A DNA stretch of 24,051 nucleotides from the NCBI GenBank assembly GCA_002419465.1, contig DIGE01000015.1, forward strand, positions 2,102 through 26,152. The letters run 5' to 3'. Of this stretch, positions 1 through 7,255 are shown one piece after another. The DNA is from Geobacter sp. UBA5730 (GTDB lineage: Bacteria > Desulfobacterota > Desulfuromonadia > Geobacterales > Pseudopelobacteraceae). Within the stretch, counting starts at the first letter, position 1. Each line of letters opens with the position of its first letter. The notes below the pieces were generated by a model. It did no database searches. It was not told where the DNA came from and worked only from the letters and a program-made list of their open reading frames with translations. The position numbers and the translations under genes were made by a program.

Positions 1-468
1 GGAGCCCGCAATATGCAGAACTTCGACCTGCTGCGGGAACTGGGCAAGATTAAGAAACCGGTGCTGCTGAAGCGCGGTATGAGCGCCACGATTGAGGAGT
101 TTTTGGCTGCTGCCGAATATATTTTGGCAGAAGGCAATGGCCAGGTGATCCTGTGTGAACGAGGTATCCGCACCTTTGAAACCGCCACCCGTAACACCCT
201 GGATCTGGCCATGGTGCCGCTGGTCAAGGAGTTGACCCACCTGCCGATCATGGTGGACCCGTCCCATGCCACCGGCAAACGCAGCCTGGTAACCCCCATG
301 TCCAAGGCGGCCCTGGTGGCCGGCGCCCATGGAGTGCTGGTGGAGGTGCACCCGGAGCCGGAAAAGGCTTTGTCCGACGGACCGCAATCCCTGACCTTCC
401 CCGGCTTTGAGGCGTTGATGACTGACATTCGCCGGTTGCAAAACTGTCTACAGCAGTGCGCTGCATAA
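1..468 (+). CDS. aroF: 3-deoxy-7-phosphoheptulonate (DAHP) synthase, C-terminal part (5' end outside window)
   Basis: Open from base 1; 155 residues are visible up to TAA at 466-468. DAHP synthase condenses phosphoenolpyruvate with erythrose 4-phosphate, the first step of the shikimate pathway, in the cytoplasm. The fragment carries marks of the TIM-barrel family shared by DAHP and KDO8P synthases: GARNMQNFDLLRE at the cut edge, KPVLLKRG, ILCERGIRTFE, the metal- and substrate-site stretch PIMVDPSHATGKR, and VEVHPEP with the SDGPQSL end. It therefore belongs to the short AroG/AroA(f) type found in Bacillus and Thermotoga. The N-terminal half, where any ACT-like regulatory domain would sit, is not in the window, so feedback control cannot be judged. 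The 6S-like RNA gene begins about 50 bases downstream. Confidence 0.93.
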   Translation, partial: GARNMQNFDLLRELGKIKKPVLLKRGMSATIEEFLAAAEYILAEGNGQVILCERGIRTFETATRNTLDLAMVPLVKELTHLPIMVDPSHATGKRSLVTPMSKAALVAGAHGVLVEVHPEPEKALSDGPQSLTFPGFEALMTDIRRLQNCLQQCAA

Positions 469-473
469 TCCGC

Positions 474-502
474 TTGAAAAAAACCACGGGCAGGTCTACG
501 AT
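474..502 (+). promoter_or_regulatory. Candidate sigma-70 promoter for the 6S-like RNA
   Basis: TTGAAA (474-479) and TACGAT (497-502) are separated by 17 bases. A start 6-10 bases downstream would fall near 508-512, about 10 bases before the 5' strand of the closing stem of the RNA at 521. The -10 box is weak (4 of 6), so this is only a candidate. Confidence 0.4.
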
Positions 503-520
503 AAAACCGTCTACACCGTG

Positions 521-699
521 CTCTCTGCCCTGCCCGTGTCGGTCTGTAGCGCCCGGGCGGAATACTTGTTGAACGGGGATCGTTCCCTGCCGTGGTTGAG
601 CTGCCCGCAGTACGTGGGAATTGCCTGAAACGGCACATTGAGACCCATCTGTAGAGGAACTCGCCAGAGGACCTTTGAGGCCAACGACAGGGCGGAGAG
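521..699 (+). ncRNA. ssrS: 6S RNA (SsrS-like regulator of RNA polymerase)
   Basis: This non-coding stretch of about 179 nt has the size and architecture of 6S RNA. The ends form a closing stem: CTCTCTGCCCTG (521-532) pairs with CAGGGCGGAGAG (688-699), 12 bp with one G-U. A second, interrupted helix follows (GTCGGTC near 538-545 against GGCCAAC near 679-685). Then come a GGCG/CGCC helix, unpaired stretches on both sides consistent with the central bubble, and an inner hairpin closed by TGCCGT and ACGGCA. A strong terminator follows at 713-740. 6S RNA mimics an open promoter and sequesters the sigma-70 holoenzyme in stationary phase. The identification is from structure, length and resemblance to known 6S RNAs; no covariance search was run. 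The exact ends are uncertain by some 10 nt. Confidence 0.78.
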
Positions 700-712
700 A
701 CTTTTGGAGAAG

Positions 713-740
713 GGGATGCGGACCAGGCATCCCTTTTTTT
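713..740 (+). terminator. Rho-independent terminator of the 6S-like RNA
   Basis: GGGATGC (713-719) and GCATCCC (727-733) form a perfect 7-bp stem around a 7-base loop, followed by seven T (734-740). Confidence 0.88.
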
Positions 741-748
741 ATAGCTTC

Positions 749-780
749 AGGAGGGTACCAAGCTGGCCAGAGGGGTTTTG
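749..780 (+). promoter_or_regulatory. Ribosome-binding region of the TonB-like gene, start codon ambiguous
   Basis: A near-perfect Shine-Dalgarno AGGAGGG (749-755) lies 7 bases before an in-frame CTG (763-765) and 22 bases before the TTG (778-780) that would be called by default. The TTG has only AGAGGGG three bases ahead. No in-frame ATG or GTG lies between 749 and the membrane segment. Either the gene starts at CTG 763, adding five residues, or the TTG is used with a poorly placed ribosome site. Confidence 0.5.
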
Positions 781-1638
781 TCAGACCAGTATGTAGAAAA
801 AGGCTTCCTGTACCTGCTGGCGCTCTCACTGGTGCTGCATCTGGCCGGTTTTGCCGTGGTATATCTCTGGCCCAGAGAACCGCAAAAGCTGACTGAACCG
901 ACCTTTATTGACCTTCAGGACATGACCCAGCTGCCCATTCAGAGGCAGGACAAAGCACGTCCATCCGATCAGCGCCGTCGTGTCGCCCGCGAGACCGCTC
1001 CCAAGGGAGATATGCGGACCACCCGTCCGCCAACCGCTGCGGCGCGTCCCCGTCAAACGCTTCCTCCCGGCCCTGCGGCCCGGCCAAGCCGTTCCACAGC
1101 AGCCACTGGTCCGTCCAGGCCGGTGGTTCCCGGTTCGTCTGCCCGTGAGCTGGTTCAACGCCAGCCGGCGCAGCCACGGACAGCGCCCGGTGGCAGCGGA
1201 GGCGGAATCAACGCCCTGCCGGCACGTCTGATGCCCAGCGCCAGCCGGATGGCCACCCTGGAGGAGGGCTACCGGCGTCGCTTTGCCGACGATCTGGCTG
1301 AAGGTGATACCAGCTTTCTGAATACCGACAGCATTCAGTTCGGCTCATTTTTGCGTCGCTTTGAGACCTCGGTCTACGGGGTCTGGCGTTATCCCCAGGA
1401 GGCGGCCCTCAAAGGGATCGAGGGGGTTACGCCGGTCAGGATCACCTTTAACCGCAACGGTGAGATCGTGAAGGTGCAGCTGTTGGAGAGTTCCGGCAGC
1501 AAGCTGCTTGATGACGAGGTGCTACGCACCCTGCGGCTGATCGGCCCGATGGGCAGTCTGCCCAAAAACTATCCCAAGGATGAGTTTCACCTGATCGCCT
1601 TTTTCCAGTACGGTAACGCCCGTGGACGGTTGCGCTGA
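778..1638 (+). CDS. TonB-family energy-transducer-like protein (TonB C-terminal domain, N-terminal membrane anchor)
   Basis: 286 residues if started at TTG 778; a CTG at 763 is an alternative with a better-placed Shine-Dalgarno. An N-terminal membrane segment (about 9-31, GFLYLLALSLVLHLAGF) is followed by a Pro/Arg/Ala-rich, disordered periplasm-spanning stretch (about 60-150). The C-terminal TonB/TolA-type domain (about 195-280) contains VYGVWRYPQEA, PVRITFNRNGEIVKVQLLES and DEVLRTLRLI. TonB proteins carry proton-motive energy from an ExbB-ExbD complex to outer-membrane receptors. No exbB, exbD or receptor gene is adjacent, so partner and substrate are unknown; a TolA-like or structural role is possible. 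The gene begins about 25-40 bases after the 6S terminator, leaving little room for its own promoter. Confidence 0.82.
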   Translation: MSDQYVEKGFLYLLALSLVLHLAGFAVVYLWPREPQKLTEPTFIDLQDMTQLPIQRQDKARPSDQRRRVARETAPKGDMRTTRPPTAAARPRQTLPPGPAARPSRSTAATGPSRPVVPGSSARELVQRQPAQPRTAPGGSGGGINALPARLMPSASRMATLEEGYRRRFADDLAEGDTSFLNTDSIQFGSFLRRFETSVYGVWRYPQEAALKGIEGVTPVRITFNRNGEIVKVQLLESSGSKLLDDEVLRTLRLIGPMGSLPKNYPKDEFHLIAFFQYGNARGRLR

Positions 1639-1687
1639 GCGGTGGGAATGACGGAAGGCTGGTTGTTTGGCTACTGTTGGCGGGTAT

Positions 1688-2395
1688 TCAGGGGGCCGTT
1701 CCGCTGTTCACGGTCAGACGAAGTGGGCGGCCCTGCGCATCGCTGGTCAGGCAGCTTACAGGGCTGTCCTGCTGGAGCCGGTAGCTGAGGCCCAGCCCCA
1801 GGGCAACCGCCTGGATAACCTGAGCCGGTTGCTCGTCGCCCGCCAGGACGATCAGCTGGGCCTGATGCGCCGTTATCAGGCGCTGGAAGGTATAGGCCTC
1901 GGCCGTAGGCAGGCCGCAGACCAGTATGGCTGTCAGCCCCTGATAGCGGGCCGCTGCAGCCACCGGCAGGCTGATCAGCTGGAGTAGTTCTTCAGCAGGA
2001 ACCGGTTCGGCCACCGCCTCCAGCAGCTGGCGTGCCAGGGGGCAGGCGCTGGCGCCATCGAGAAATACCTGCTGTGCAGCGTCGTTGGCCGGTTTCGGGT
2101 TGACAGCGCTAACTACCGGCTTTGTGGTGCTGACAGCCACGCGGGCCGGTTTTTTTATGCCAACCGGTTTTTTCGCTGCTGCCGTGGCAACGGCTGGTTT
2201 TTTCTGTGCTTTCTGTGCCGACGCCGTTTTCTTTGGCGTGACGGGGGGCGCGGCCGGTTTGTTCAGGTCCTTCAGATCCAGTTCAAAACCGGGAGGTGCG
2301 GCAAGAACCTTGGGGGACATCAAAGCCGGTGCAGACAGGCTGATGGTCACCGCTACAACATAGCTGGCCAAGCGCGGCAGCTGCATGGGGATCAC
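1688..2395 (-). CDS. Unknown exported protein with Lys/Ala/Pro-rich linker, last gene of the polA-recO run
   Basis: 235 residues from GTG 2395, which overlaps the recO stop as GTGA; ATG at 2386 is an alternative start. An N-terminal signal peptide (hydrophobic ASYVVAVTISLSAPALM, likely cleavage after VLA-A) precedes a low-complexity Lys/Ala/Pro segment (about 42-100) with repeated KKP and KPA units. A compact domain of about 130 residues follows. That domain has three cysteines (in SACPLA, LVCGLP and SCLTS) and ends LTVNSGTAP. I recognise no family. The design resembles envelope proteins with a basic, wall- or DNA-binding-like linker, but no function is claimed. The overlap with recO implies translational coupling, so it is probably expressed with polA and recO. 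Confidence 0.75.
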   Translation of the reverse strand: MIPMQLPRLASYVVAVTISLSAPALMSPKVLAAPPGFELDLKDLNKPAAPPVTPKKTASAQKAQKKPAVATAAAKKPVGIKKPARVAVSTTKPVVSAVNPKPANDAAQQVFLDGASACPLARQLLEAVAEPVPAEELLQLISLPVAAAARYQGLTAILVCGLPTAEAYTFQRLITAHQAQLIVLAGDEQPAQVIQAVALGLGLSYRLQQDSPVSCLTSDAQGRPLRLTVNSGTAP

Positions 2396-3027
2396 TTTCT
2401 CGTTTCAGTCACGTCCTGCAAAAAGGCAAGACTGTGCAAGGGGCGTGTTGTATGGCTGCTGATGGATCTGTCGACTACTTGGGCAGCCGCTGCCATTTCT
2501 GCTTCGCTGAAGCTGACCAGACCAAATGTACCAGTCAGCAGGCAGTTGTGCAAGGGGCGCAGGCCACTCTTTTCCAGGGGAGGACGATAGCCCAGAATGT
2601 TCAACAGGTTGATCTCGAAGAAACGCCGGTCGGCCTGGGTGGCTTCCCCGCTATCCAAATGCTCCAGCAGGGCCACCAACAGACGATACAAGCGGGGCAG
2701 GGCATGTCCCTCCGGGGTCAGCGCCTCCACCAGCTCACAGCCGTACAGCGCCAGGGCCAGGTTTTCCAGACTGTCTCGCAAACCGGGATGGCAGACGGCT
2801 GATTCAACCCGTTCCAATCGGCTCAACCCCTGATCCTTAACCTGCAGCGTCAGTTCCAGCCGGTTGCCCGGCTCCAGCATGCCGCCAAACCGTTTGCGGC
2901 TGGCGCGGGCAGCCTTGGCAAAAGCCCTGATACGGCCCTGCTCGAGGCTGAACAGCGAGATGATCCGGTCGCTCTCGCCATAGTCCAGGGTGGAGAGAAT
3001 GATGGCCTGACACTGCTCGGTCTGCAT
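2392..3027 (-). CDS. recO: DNA repair protein RecO
   Basis: 211 residues from ATG 3027, two bases after the polA stop. RecO loads RecA on SSB-coated gaps together with RecR and anneals complementary strands. The N-terminal OB fold is clear (AIILSTLDYGESDRIISLFS, GRIRAFAKAARASRKRFGG), followed by the helical domain (LYGCELVEALTPEG, FFEINLLNILGYRP). In many bacteria the C-terminal half carries a four-cysteine zinc finger just after the LGY..P turn. Here that region keeps only one cysteine (PLHNCLLTG), so the zinc site appears lost, as in enterobacterial RecO. The protein is slightly shorter than the usual 230-250 residues. It sits between polA and an overlapping unknown exported protein. Confidence 0.93.
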   Translation of the reverse strand: MQTEQCQAIILSTLDYGESDRIISLFSLEQGRIRAFAKAARASRKRFGGMLEPGNRLELTLQVKDQGLSRLERVESAVCHPGLRDSLENLALALYGCELVEALTPEGHALPRLYRLLVALLEHLDSGEATQADRRFFEINLLNILGYRPPLEKSGLRPLHNCLLTGTFGLVSFSEAEMAAAAQVVDRSISSHTTRPLHSLAFLQDVTETRK

Positions 3028-3029
3028 GG

Positions 3030-5696
3030 CTAGTGGGCTTCACTCCAGTTCTGTCCAGCATTGATATCAACCTTCAGCGGCACCTTCAGGCTGACCGCCT
3101 GTGACATCTCCCGCTCAACCAGCTCCCGCATCGCTGCCAGTTCCAGCTCAGGCACCTCGAAGACCAGTTCGTCATGCACCTGCATGATCAGGCGGCTTTT
3201 GAGCCCGGCCCCCCGGATGGCCCGGTCCACCCCCAGCATGGCCTGCTTGATGATGTCGGCCGCCGAGCCCTGGATCGGGTAGTTGATGGCGTTGCGCTCC
3301 GCAAAGGAACGCAGGTTGCCGTTGGAGCTGGTGATGTCGCTGATCGGCAGTTTACGGCCCAGAATGGTGGTGACGGCACCCTGTTCCCGTGCCTGGGCGA
3401 TGCAGCTGTCCAGAAAGGCGATCGCGCCGCTGTGGCGCTCTTTATAGGCAGTGATGAACTTTTCGGCCACGTTGCGGGCCACCCCCAGCTGTTTGGCCAG
3501 CGAAAAGGCCCCCTGGCCGTAGATGATGCCAAAGTTGATGGTCTTGGCCTGACGCCGCATCTCCGGGGTGACCAGTTCCGGGAACAGGCCGAATACCTCG
3601 CTGGCGGTGCGGGTGTGGATATCCTCGTCGTGCTTGAAGGCGTCGCAGAAGACCGGATCTTCGGAGAGATGGGCCAGCACCCGCAGTTCGATCTGGGAGT
3701 AGTCGGCCGACAGGATCAGGCAACCCGGAGGCGCCACAAAGGCCTCGCGAATCCGGCGGCCATCCTCGGTCCGCACCGGAATGTTCTGCAGGTTGGGGTC
3801 CGAGGAGGAGAGCCGTCCGGTGGCGGTCACCGCCTGGTTGTAGGAGGTATGCACCCGGCCGTTTTTGTCGGTCAGCTTGGCCAGGGCGTCGGTATAGGTG
3901 GATTTCAGCTTGGCCAGGCCGCGATAGACCAGCAGCAGCCGGACAATCTCATGCTCCTCGGCCAGGCCGGTCAACACCTCGTTGTCGGTGGAGCGGCCGG
4001 TCTTGCCTTTGGTCTTCTTGCCGGCCTGCAGCCCCAGCCGGTCAAATAGCACCTCTTCCAGCTGTTTGGGGGAGTTGAGATTGAACGGCCCGCCTGCCAG
4101 CTCGATAATCTGTTTTTCCAGCTCTTGCATCCGTTTGCCGAAACCATCCCCCAGGCTGGCCAGATAGTGCAGATCAAGCAGCACGCCATGCTGTTCCATG
4201 GCGGTCAATATCTCCATCAACGGCATCTCCAGCTCAAACAACAGTTTTTCCAGCCCCTGCTCCCGCACCATCGGCAGCAGTTTTTCATGCAGCAGCCAGG
4301 TGGCGTCGGCATCCTCCGCCGCGTAGCGGGTGGCCTTTTCAACCTCCACCTCGCTGAAGCAGATCCGGTTTTTGCCGCTGCCGGTTATCTCATCGTAGGA
4401 GATCATCTTGTGATTCAGGTGCTCCTGGGCCAGGGCGTCCAGACCATGACCACCCCGGGAAGGGTTCAGCAGGTACGAGCAGAGCATGGTGTCGCACCAG
4501 GCCCCCTGCACCGCTAAGCCGGCCGTGGCCAGCACCTGCAGGTCAAATTTCAGGTTTTGGCCCACCTTGCGGATGGCCGGGTTACTGAAGGCCGGGCGCA
4601 GGCGGTCCAGCACCGTTGCACGGGGCAGTTGATCCGGCATACCCAGGTAGTGGTGCCCCACCGGGATGTAGTACGCCTGATGTGGCTCCAGCGAGATCGA
4701 GATCCCCACCAGCGCGGCGTTGCGGGGATCAAGCCCGGTGGTTTCAGTGTCAAAGGCAAAGGCTTCGGCCGCCTCCAATCTGCTGGCCAGGGCCTCTAGG
4801 TCTTCCATGGTCAGCACGCAGTGGTACTGGTCGCTCTGCAGGGTGGGCTGGGCGGTCATCTCCTTGATCAGGGTGTGGAAGCCGTACTCCTTGAACAGCT
4901 CGTTCAGTTGCGGGGTATTGGGTTCCTTTGCCACCAGCTCATCCGGGTGCAGTTCATAGGGCACATCCTTGATGATGGTGGCAAGCACGCGGGAAAGCCG
5001 GGCCTGGTCAGCAAACTCCCGCAGCTTTTCGCCGGTCTTGCCCGGCACCTGGTCGGCCCGTTCCAGCAGGCTGTCCAGCGAACCGAACTCCTGGATCAGT
5101 TTGATGGCGGTCTTCTCGCCGATGCCCGGCACGCCGGGGATGTTGTCGGAGCTGTCGCCGGCCAGTCCCAGGATGTCGATCACCCCCTCCGGTCCCACGC
5201 CGAACCGTTCATGCACCTGGGGAATGGCAGAAGCTGTGTTTTTCATGGTGTCCAAAAGCGTGGTCCGCTCGGACACGATCTGCATCAGGTCCTTGTCACC
5301 CGTCACCACCACCACCTTGCCGCCCTGGGCCTCCCAACGGGCCGCCAGGGTGCCGATCAGGTCGTCGGCCTCGTAGCCTGCCAGTTCCACCACCGGGATG
5401 TTGAAGGCCCGCACCAGATCGCGGATCGGCCCCAGCTGCTGGCGCAGGTCGGCCGGCATCTCCTCGCGGTTGGCCTTGTAGGCCGGGTACAGCTCGGTGC
5501 GGAAGGTCACCCGTCCCACATCGAACACCATCGCCAGGTGCTGGGGCTGGTAATCTTTGAGCAGCTTCAGTAGCATCTGGGTAAAGCCGTAGATGGTGTT
5601 GGTGGGAAAACCGCTGGGGGACGACAGCCGCTTGATGGCGAAGTAGGCCCGGTAGAGGTAGGAGGAGCCGTCGATCAGGTACAGGGTGTTGTTCAT
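3030..5696 (-). CDS. polA: DNA polymerase I
   Basis: 888 residues, full length, ATG 5696. Order of domains: 5'-3' exonuclease (1 to about 290; VVTGDKDLMQIV, the helix-hairpin-helix GVPGIGEKTAIKL); 3'-5' proofreading exonuclease (about 300-480) with all motifs present (FDTETTG near 316, NLKFD, YAAEDAD); polymerase (about 500-888) with motif A SADYSQIELR near 664, motif B RRQAKTINFGIIYG near 717 and motif C VHDELVFEV near 843. All three activities therefore look intact; the enzyme removes RNA primers and fills repair gaps. The start overlaps the stop of the upstream nuclease gene (TAATG), and its Shine-Dalgarno GGAAG lies inside that gene. recO follows after two bases. Confidence 0.98.
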   Translation of the reverse strand: MNNTLYLIDGSSYLYRAYFAIKRLSSPSGFPTNTIYGFTQMLLKLLKDYQPQHLAMVFDVGRVTFRTELYPAYKANREEMPADLRQQLGPIRDLVRAFNIPVVELAGYEADDLIGTLAARWEAQGGKVVVVTGDKDLMQIVSERTTLLDTMKNTASAIPQVHERFGVGPEGVIDILGLAGDSSDNIPGVPGIGEKTAIKLIQEFGSLDSLLERADQVPGKTGEKLREFADQARLSRVLATIIKDVPYELHPDELVAKEPNTPQLNELFKEYGFHTLIKEMTAQPTLQSDQYHCVLTMEDLEALASRLEAAEAFAFDTETTGLDPRNAALVGISISLEPHQAYYIPVGHHYLGMPDQLPRATVLDRLRPAFSNPAIRKVGQNLKFDLQVLATAGLAVQGAWCDTMLCSYLLNPSRGGHGLDALAQEHLNHKMISYDEITGSGKNRICFSEVEVEKATRYAAEDADATWLLHEKLLPMVREQGLEKLLFELEMPLMEILTAMEQHGVLLDLHYLASLGDGFGKRMQELEKQIIELAGGPFNLNSPKQLEEVLFDRLGLQAGKKTKGKTGRSTDNEVLTGLAEEHEIVRLLLVYRGLAKLKSTYTDALAKLTDKNGRVHTSYNQAVTATGRLSSSDPNLQNIPVRTEDGRRIREAFVAPPGCLILSADYSQIELRVLAHLSEDPVFCDAFKHDEDIHTRTASEVFGLFPELVTPEMRRQAKTINFGIIYGQGAFSLAKQLGVARNVAEKFITAYKERHSGAIAFLDSCIAQAREQGAVTTILGRKLPISDITSSNGNLRSFAERNAINYPIQGSAADIIKQAMLGVDRAIRGAGLKSRLIMQVHDELVFEVPELELAAMRELVEREMSQAVSLKVPLKVDINAGQNWSEAH

Positions 5697-6223
5697 TAGG
5701 CTACTTCCGTCGTTTTAGGCTGACATGGTGGAACATCAGAAATTGCGGATGTTTGAGCAACTAGCGATTTAATGTTTTTTAGTCTAGGGTCTTTGAGGAT
5801 AGAACCATTAAGAATTAGTATATGAGCGTTTACATGCTCCCGATATGATGCATATTCTCCTACAACCTCATGCGGAATTAAAACAGCATCTATGACATTG
5901 AAATTTTCATCATATATAATTGCAGCTAACTCGTCAAAATCTATATCATTATATTTTCTAATAGCGCTTAGCTGACGTGATTTATTTTCAGGAGTAATTT
6001 TTCGGCCCTTAATTTGGACTTTTAGCCCTGATGAATCTATGCCGTCGTACCCTAATTTTGAGTTATTTTGTAGTTCAAGTCCCAAAGTATTCGCTACTAA
6101 CCATTCAGTGTAATCACCTATGGGATTATTCTTGGTGCAGACTACTTTTCGGACTTTCAGTTCTTCAATCACAGAAGCTTGAAGTTTGAGTAGGTCTTTT
6201 GTACAGATGTTACTGAAATCCAT
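5696..6223 (-). CDS. Probable PD-(D/E)XK-type nuclease, AT-rich, overlapping polA
   Basis: 175 residues from ATG 6223, with an excellent Shine-Dalgarno (AAGGAG, 6 bases before the start) that overlaps the stop of the RhuM-Fic gene. Residues 37-75 read as a restriction-endonuclease-like core: E40 in GDYTEWLV, then D60/D63 in GYDGID, then VQIKGR with Q70-x-K72. That arrangement fits the alpha-beta-beta core of type II-like enzymes. The family name is not certain. Base composition is clearly more AT-rich than all neighbours and codon use differs, which suggests recent transfer; only the last dozen codons are GC-rich again. The stop overlaps the polA start (TAATG). No methylase gene lies nearby, so a classical restriction-modification role is not supported. 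Confidence 0.72.
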   Translation of the reverse strand: MDFSNICTKDLLKLQASVIEELKVRKVVCTKNNPIGDYTEWLVANTLGLELQNNSKLGYDGIDSSGLKVQIKGRKITPENKSRQLSAIRKYNDIDFDELAAIIYDENFNVIDAVLIPHEVVGEYASYREHVNAHILILNGSILKDPRLKNIKSLVAQTSAISDVPPCQPKTTEVA

Positions 6224-6233
6224 CAGATTCTCC

Positions 6234-7226
6234 TTAATTGTCCCGGTTGATCAGGTTCACCACAACTTTCACAATCGTATCCTTCTCCTCCGGCCTGCTC
6301 TCGGCGATCAGCAGGGTCAGCGCTACCAGAGCGTTATCGGCCAGCCGCTTGCCGCCATCCGGCCGGTAGAGGGTGCCGCAACCTCCCAGGAAGTAGACGA
6401 ACAGAGCGGCGGCGATCCGTTTGTTGCCATCGGAAAAGGCGTGGTTTTTGACCACAAAGTACAGCAGGTTGGCAGCCTTTTCCTCAACACTGGGGTACAG
6501 CTCCTTGCCGCCAAAGGTCTGGTAGATGGTGGCCAGGGCGCTCTTGAACCCGTCATCCTTCTCCAGTCCGAACAGGCCGCCGAACTCCCCCTTCATGGAA
6601 GCCACAATGCTGATCGCCTCAGAATACCCAAGCAGGTAGTCGGTGGCCTGTGTGGTGGAACCGATGGCGAGGGTGCCGTGATCGTAACGGTCCAGCGTGG
6701 TCAGGGCATAGGCGTAATCGGTGATGACTGACAGCAGCCCCTTGGCCTCGTCCAGCCCGATCTCCTGCCGGGCAACGGTCTGCTCCAACAGGGTGATCGT
6801 CTTGCGCAGGTCCTCCAGCTTTTCGGCCTGTTCCTTCAGGCGTTGCTGGTTAACGGTGTAGCCCTTGACCAGGTGGTCCTTCAGTGTCTGGGTGGCCCAT
6901 ACCCGAAATTTTGTGGCCATTGAGGAATTCACCCGATAGCCGACTGATATGATCATATCCAGATTGTAGAAAGTATAGAGCCGTTTGACAGGGCGTTTCC
7001 CCTCGGATTGAACTCTTTCCATTTTGGAAACAGCTGACGAAGGGTCGAGTTCACCTGTCGCAAAGATATTGCTGACATGCTTTGAAATGGCAGGCACGTT
7101 GACACCAAAGAGTTGGGCCAACTGTTGTTGTGTCAGCCAGACCGTTTCCTGGTCAAGCTTAACCTCCAGGGCGGTTTTGCCATTAGTATCCTGATAGATC
7201 TGTATGGTGCTGGCTTGTACTGTCAT
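6234..7226 (-). CDS. RhuM-family protein with C-terminal Fic/DOC domain (putative AMPylating toxin-like enzyme)
   Basis: 330 residues from ATG 7226, preceded by AAGGGAAAG. The N-terminal RhuM region (about 1-130) has a helix-turn-helix-like LTQQQLAQLFGVNVPAISKH and the family block FYNLDMIISVGYRVNS. It is followed by a helical linker and a Fic domain. The Fic motif HAFSDGNKR (H262 onward) matches HPFx(D/E)GNxR with the catalytic histidine intact, so nucleotide or phosphate transfer to a protein target is chemically plausible. I see no clear (S/T)xxxE(G/N) inhibitory motif in this protein or its neighbour. The gene lies 29 bases after the desaturase-like gene and 10 bases before the nuclease gene. 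The pairing with a nuclease suggests defence or stress control; the target is unknown. Confidence 0.88.
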   Translation of the reverse strand: MTVQASTIQIYQDTNGKTALEVKLDQETVWLTQQQLAQLFGVNVPAISKHVSNIFATGELDPSSAVSKMERVQSEGKRPVKRLYTFYNLDMIISVGYRVNSSMATKFRVWATQTLKDHLVKGYTVNQQRLKEQAEKLEDLRKTITLLEQTVARQEIGLDEAKGLLSVITDYAYALTTLDRYDHGTLAIGSTTQATDYLLGYSEAISIVASMKGEFGGLFGLEKDDGFKSALATIYQTFGGKELYPSVEEKAANLLYFVVKNHAFSDGNKRIAAALFVYFLGGCGTLYRPDGGKRLADNALVALTLLIAESRPEEKDTIVKVVVNLINRDN

Positions 7227-7255
7227 TTTCTTTCCCTTGCCAGGCGTTTTGCGTT

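Noticed and set aside
248..829. Long minus-strand ORF across the aroF end and the 6S-like RNA
   Set aside because: It runs antisense to the conserved DAHP synthase end and through the structured RNA and terminator; the protein is low-complexity Pro/Gly/Arg without family features.
3174..5573. Several plus-strand ORFs of 130-290 codons inside polA
   Set aside because: They are antisense shadows of intact polA and show only compositional bias.
5696..7226. Reading the nuclease gene as half of a restriction-modification system
   Set aside because: No methyltransferase motif is found in the neighbouring genes, and the Fic motif protein is not a modification enzyme for DNA.
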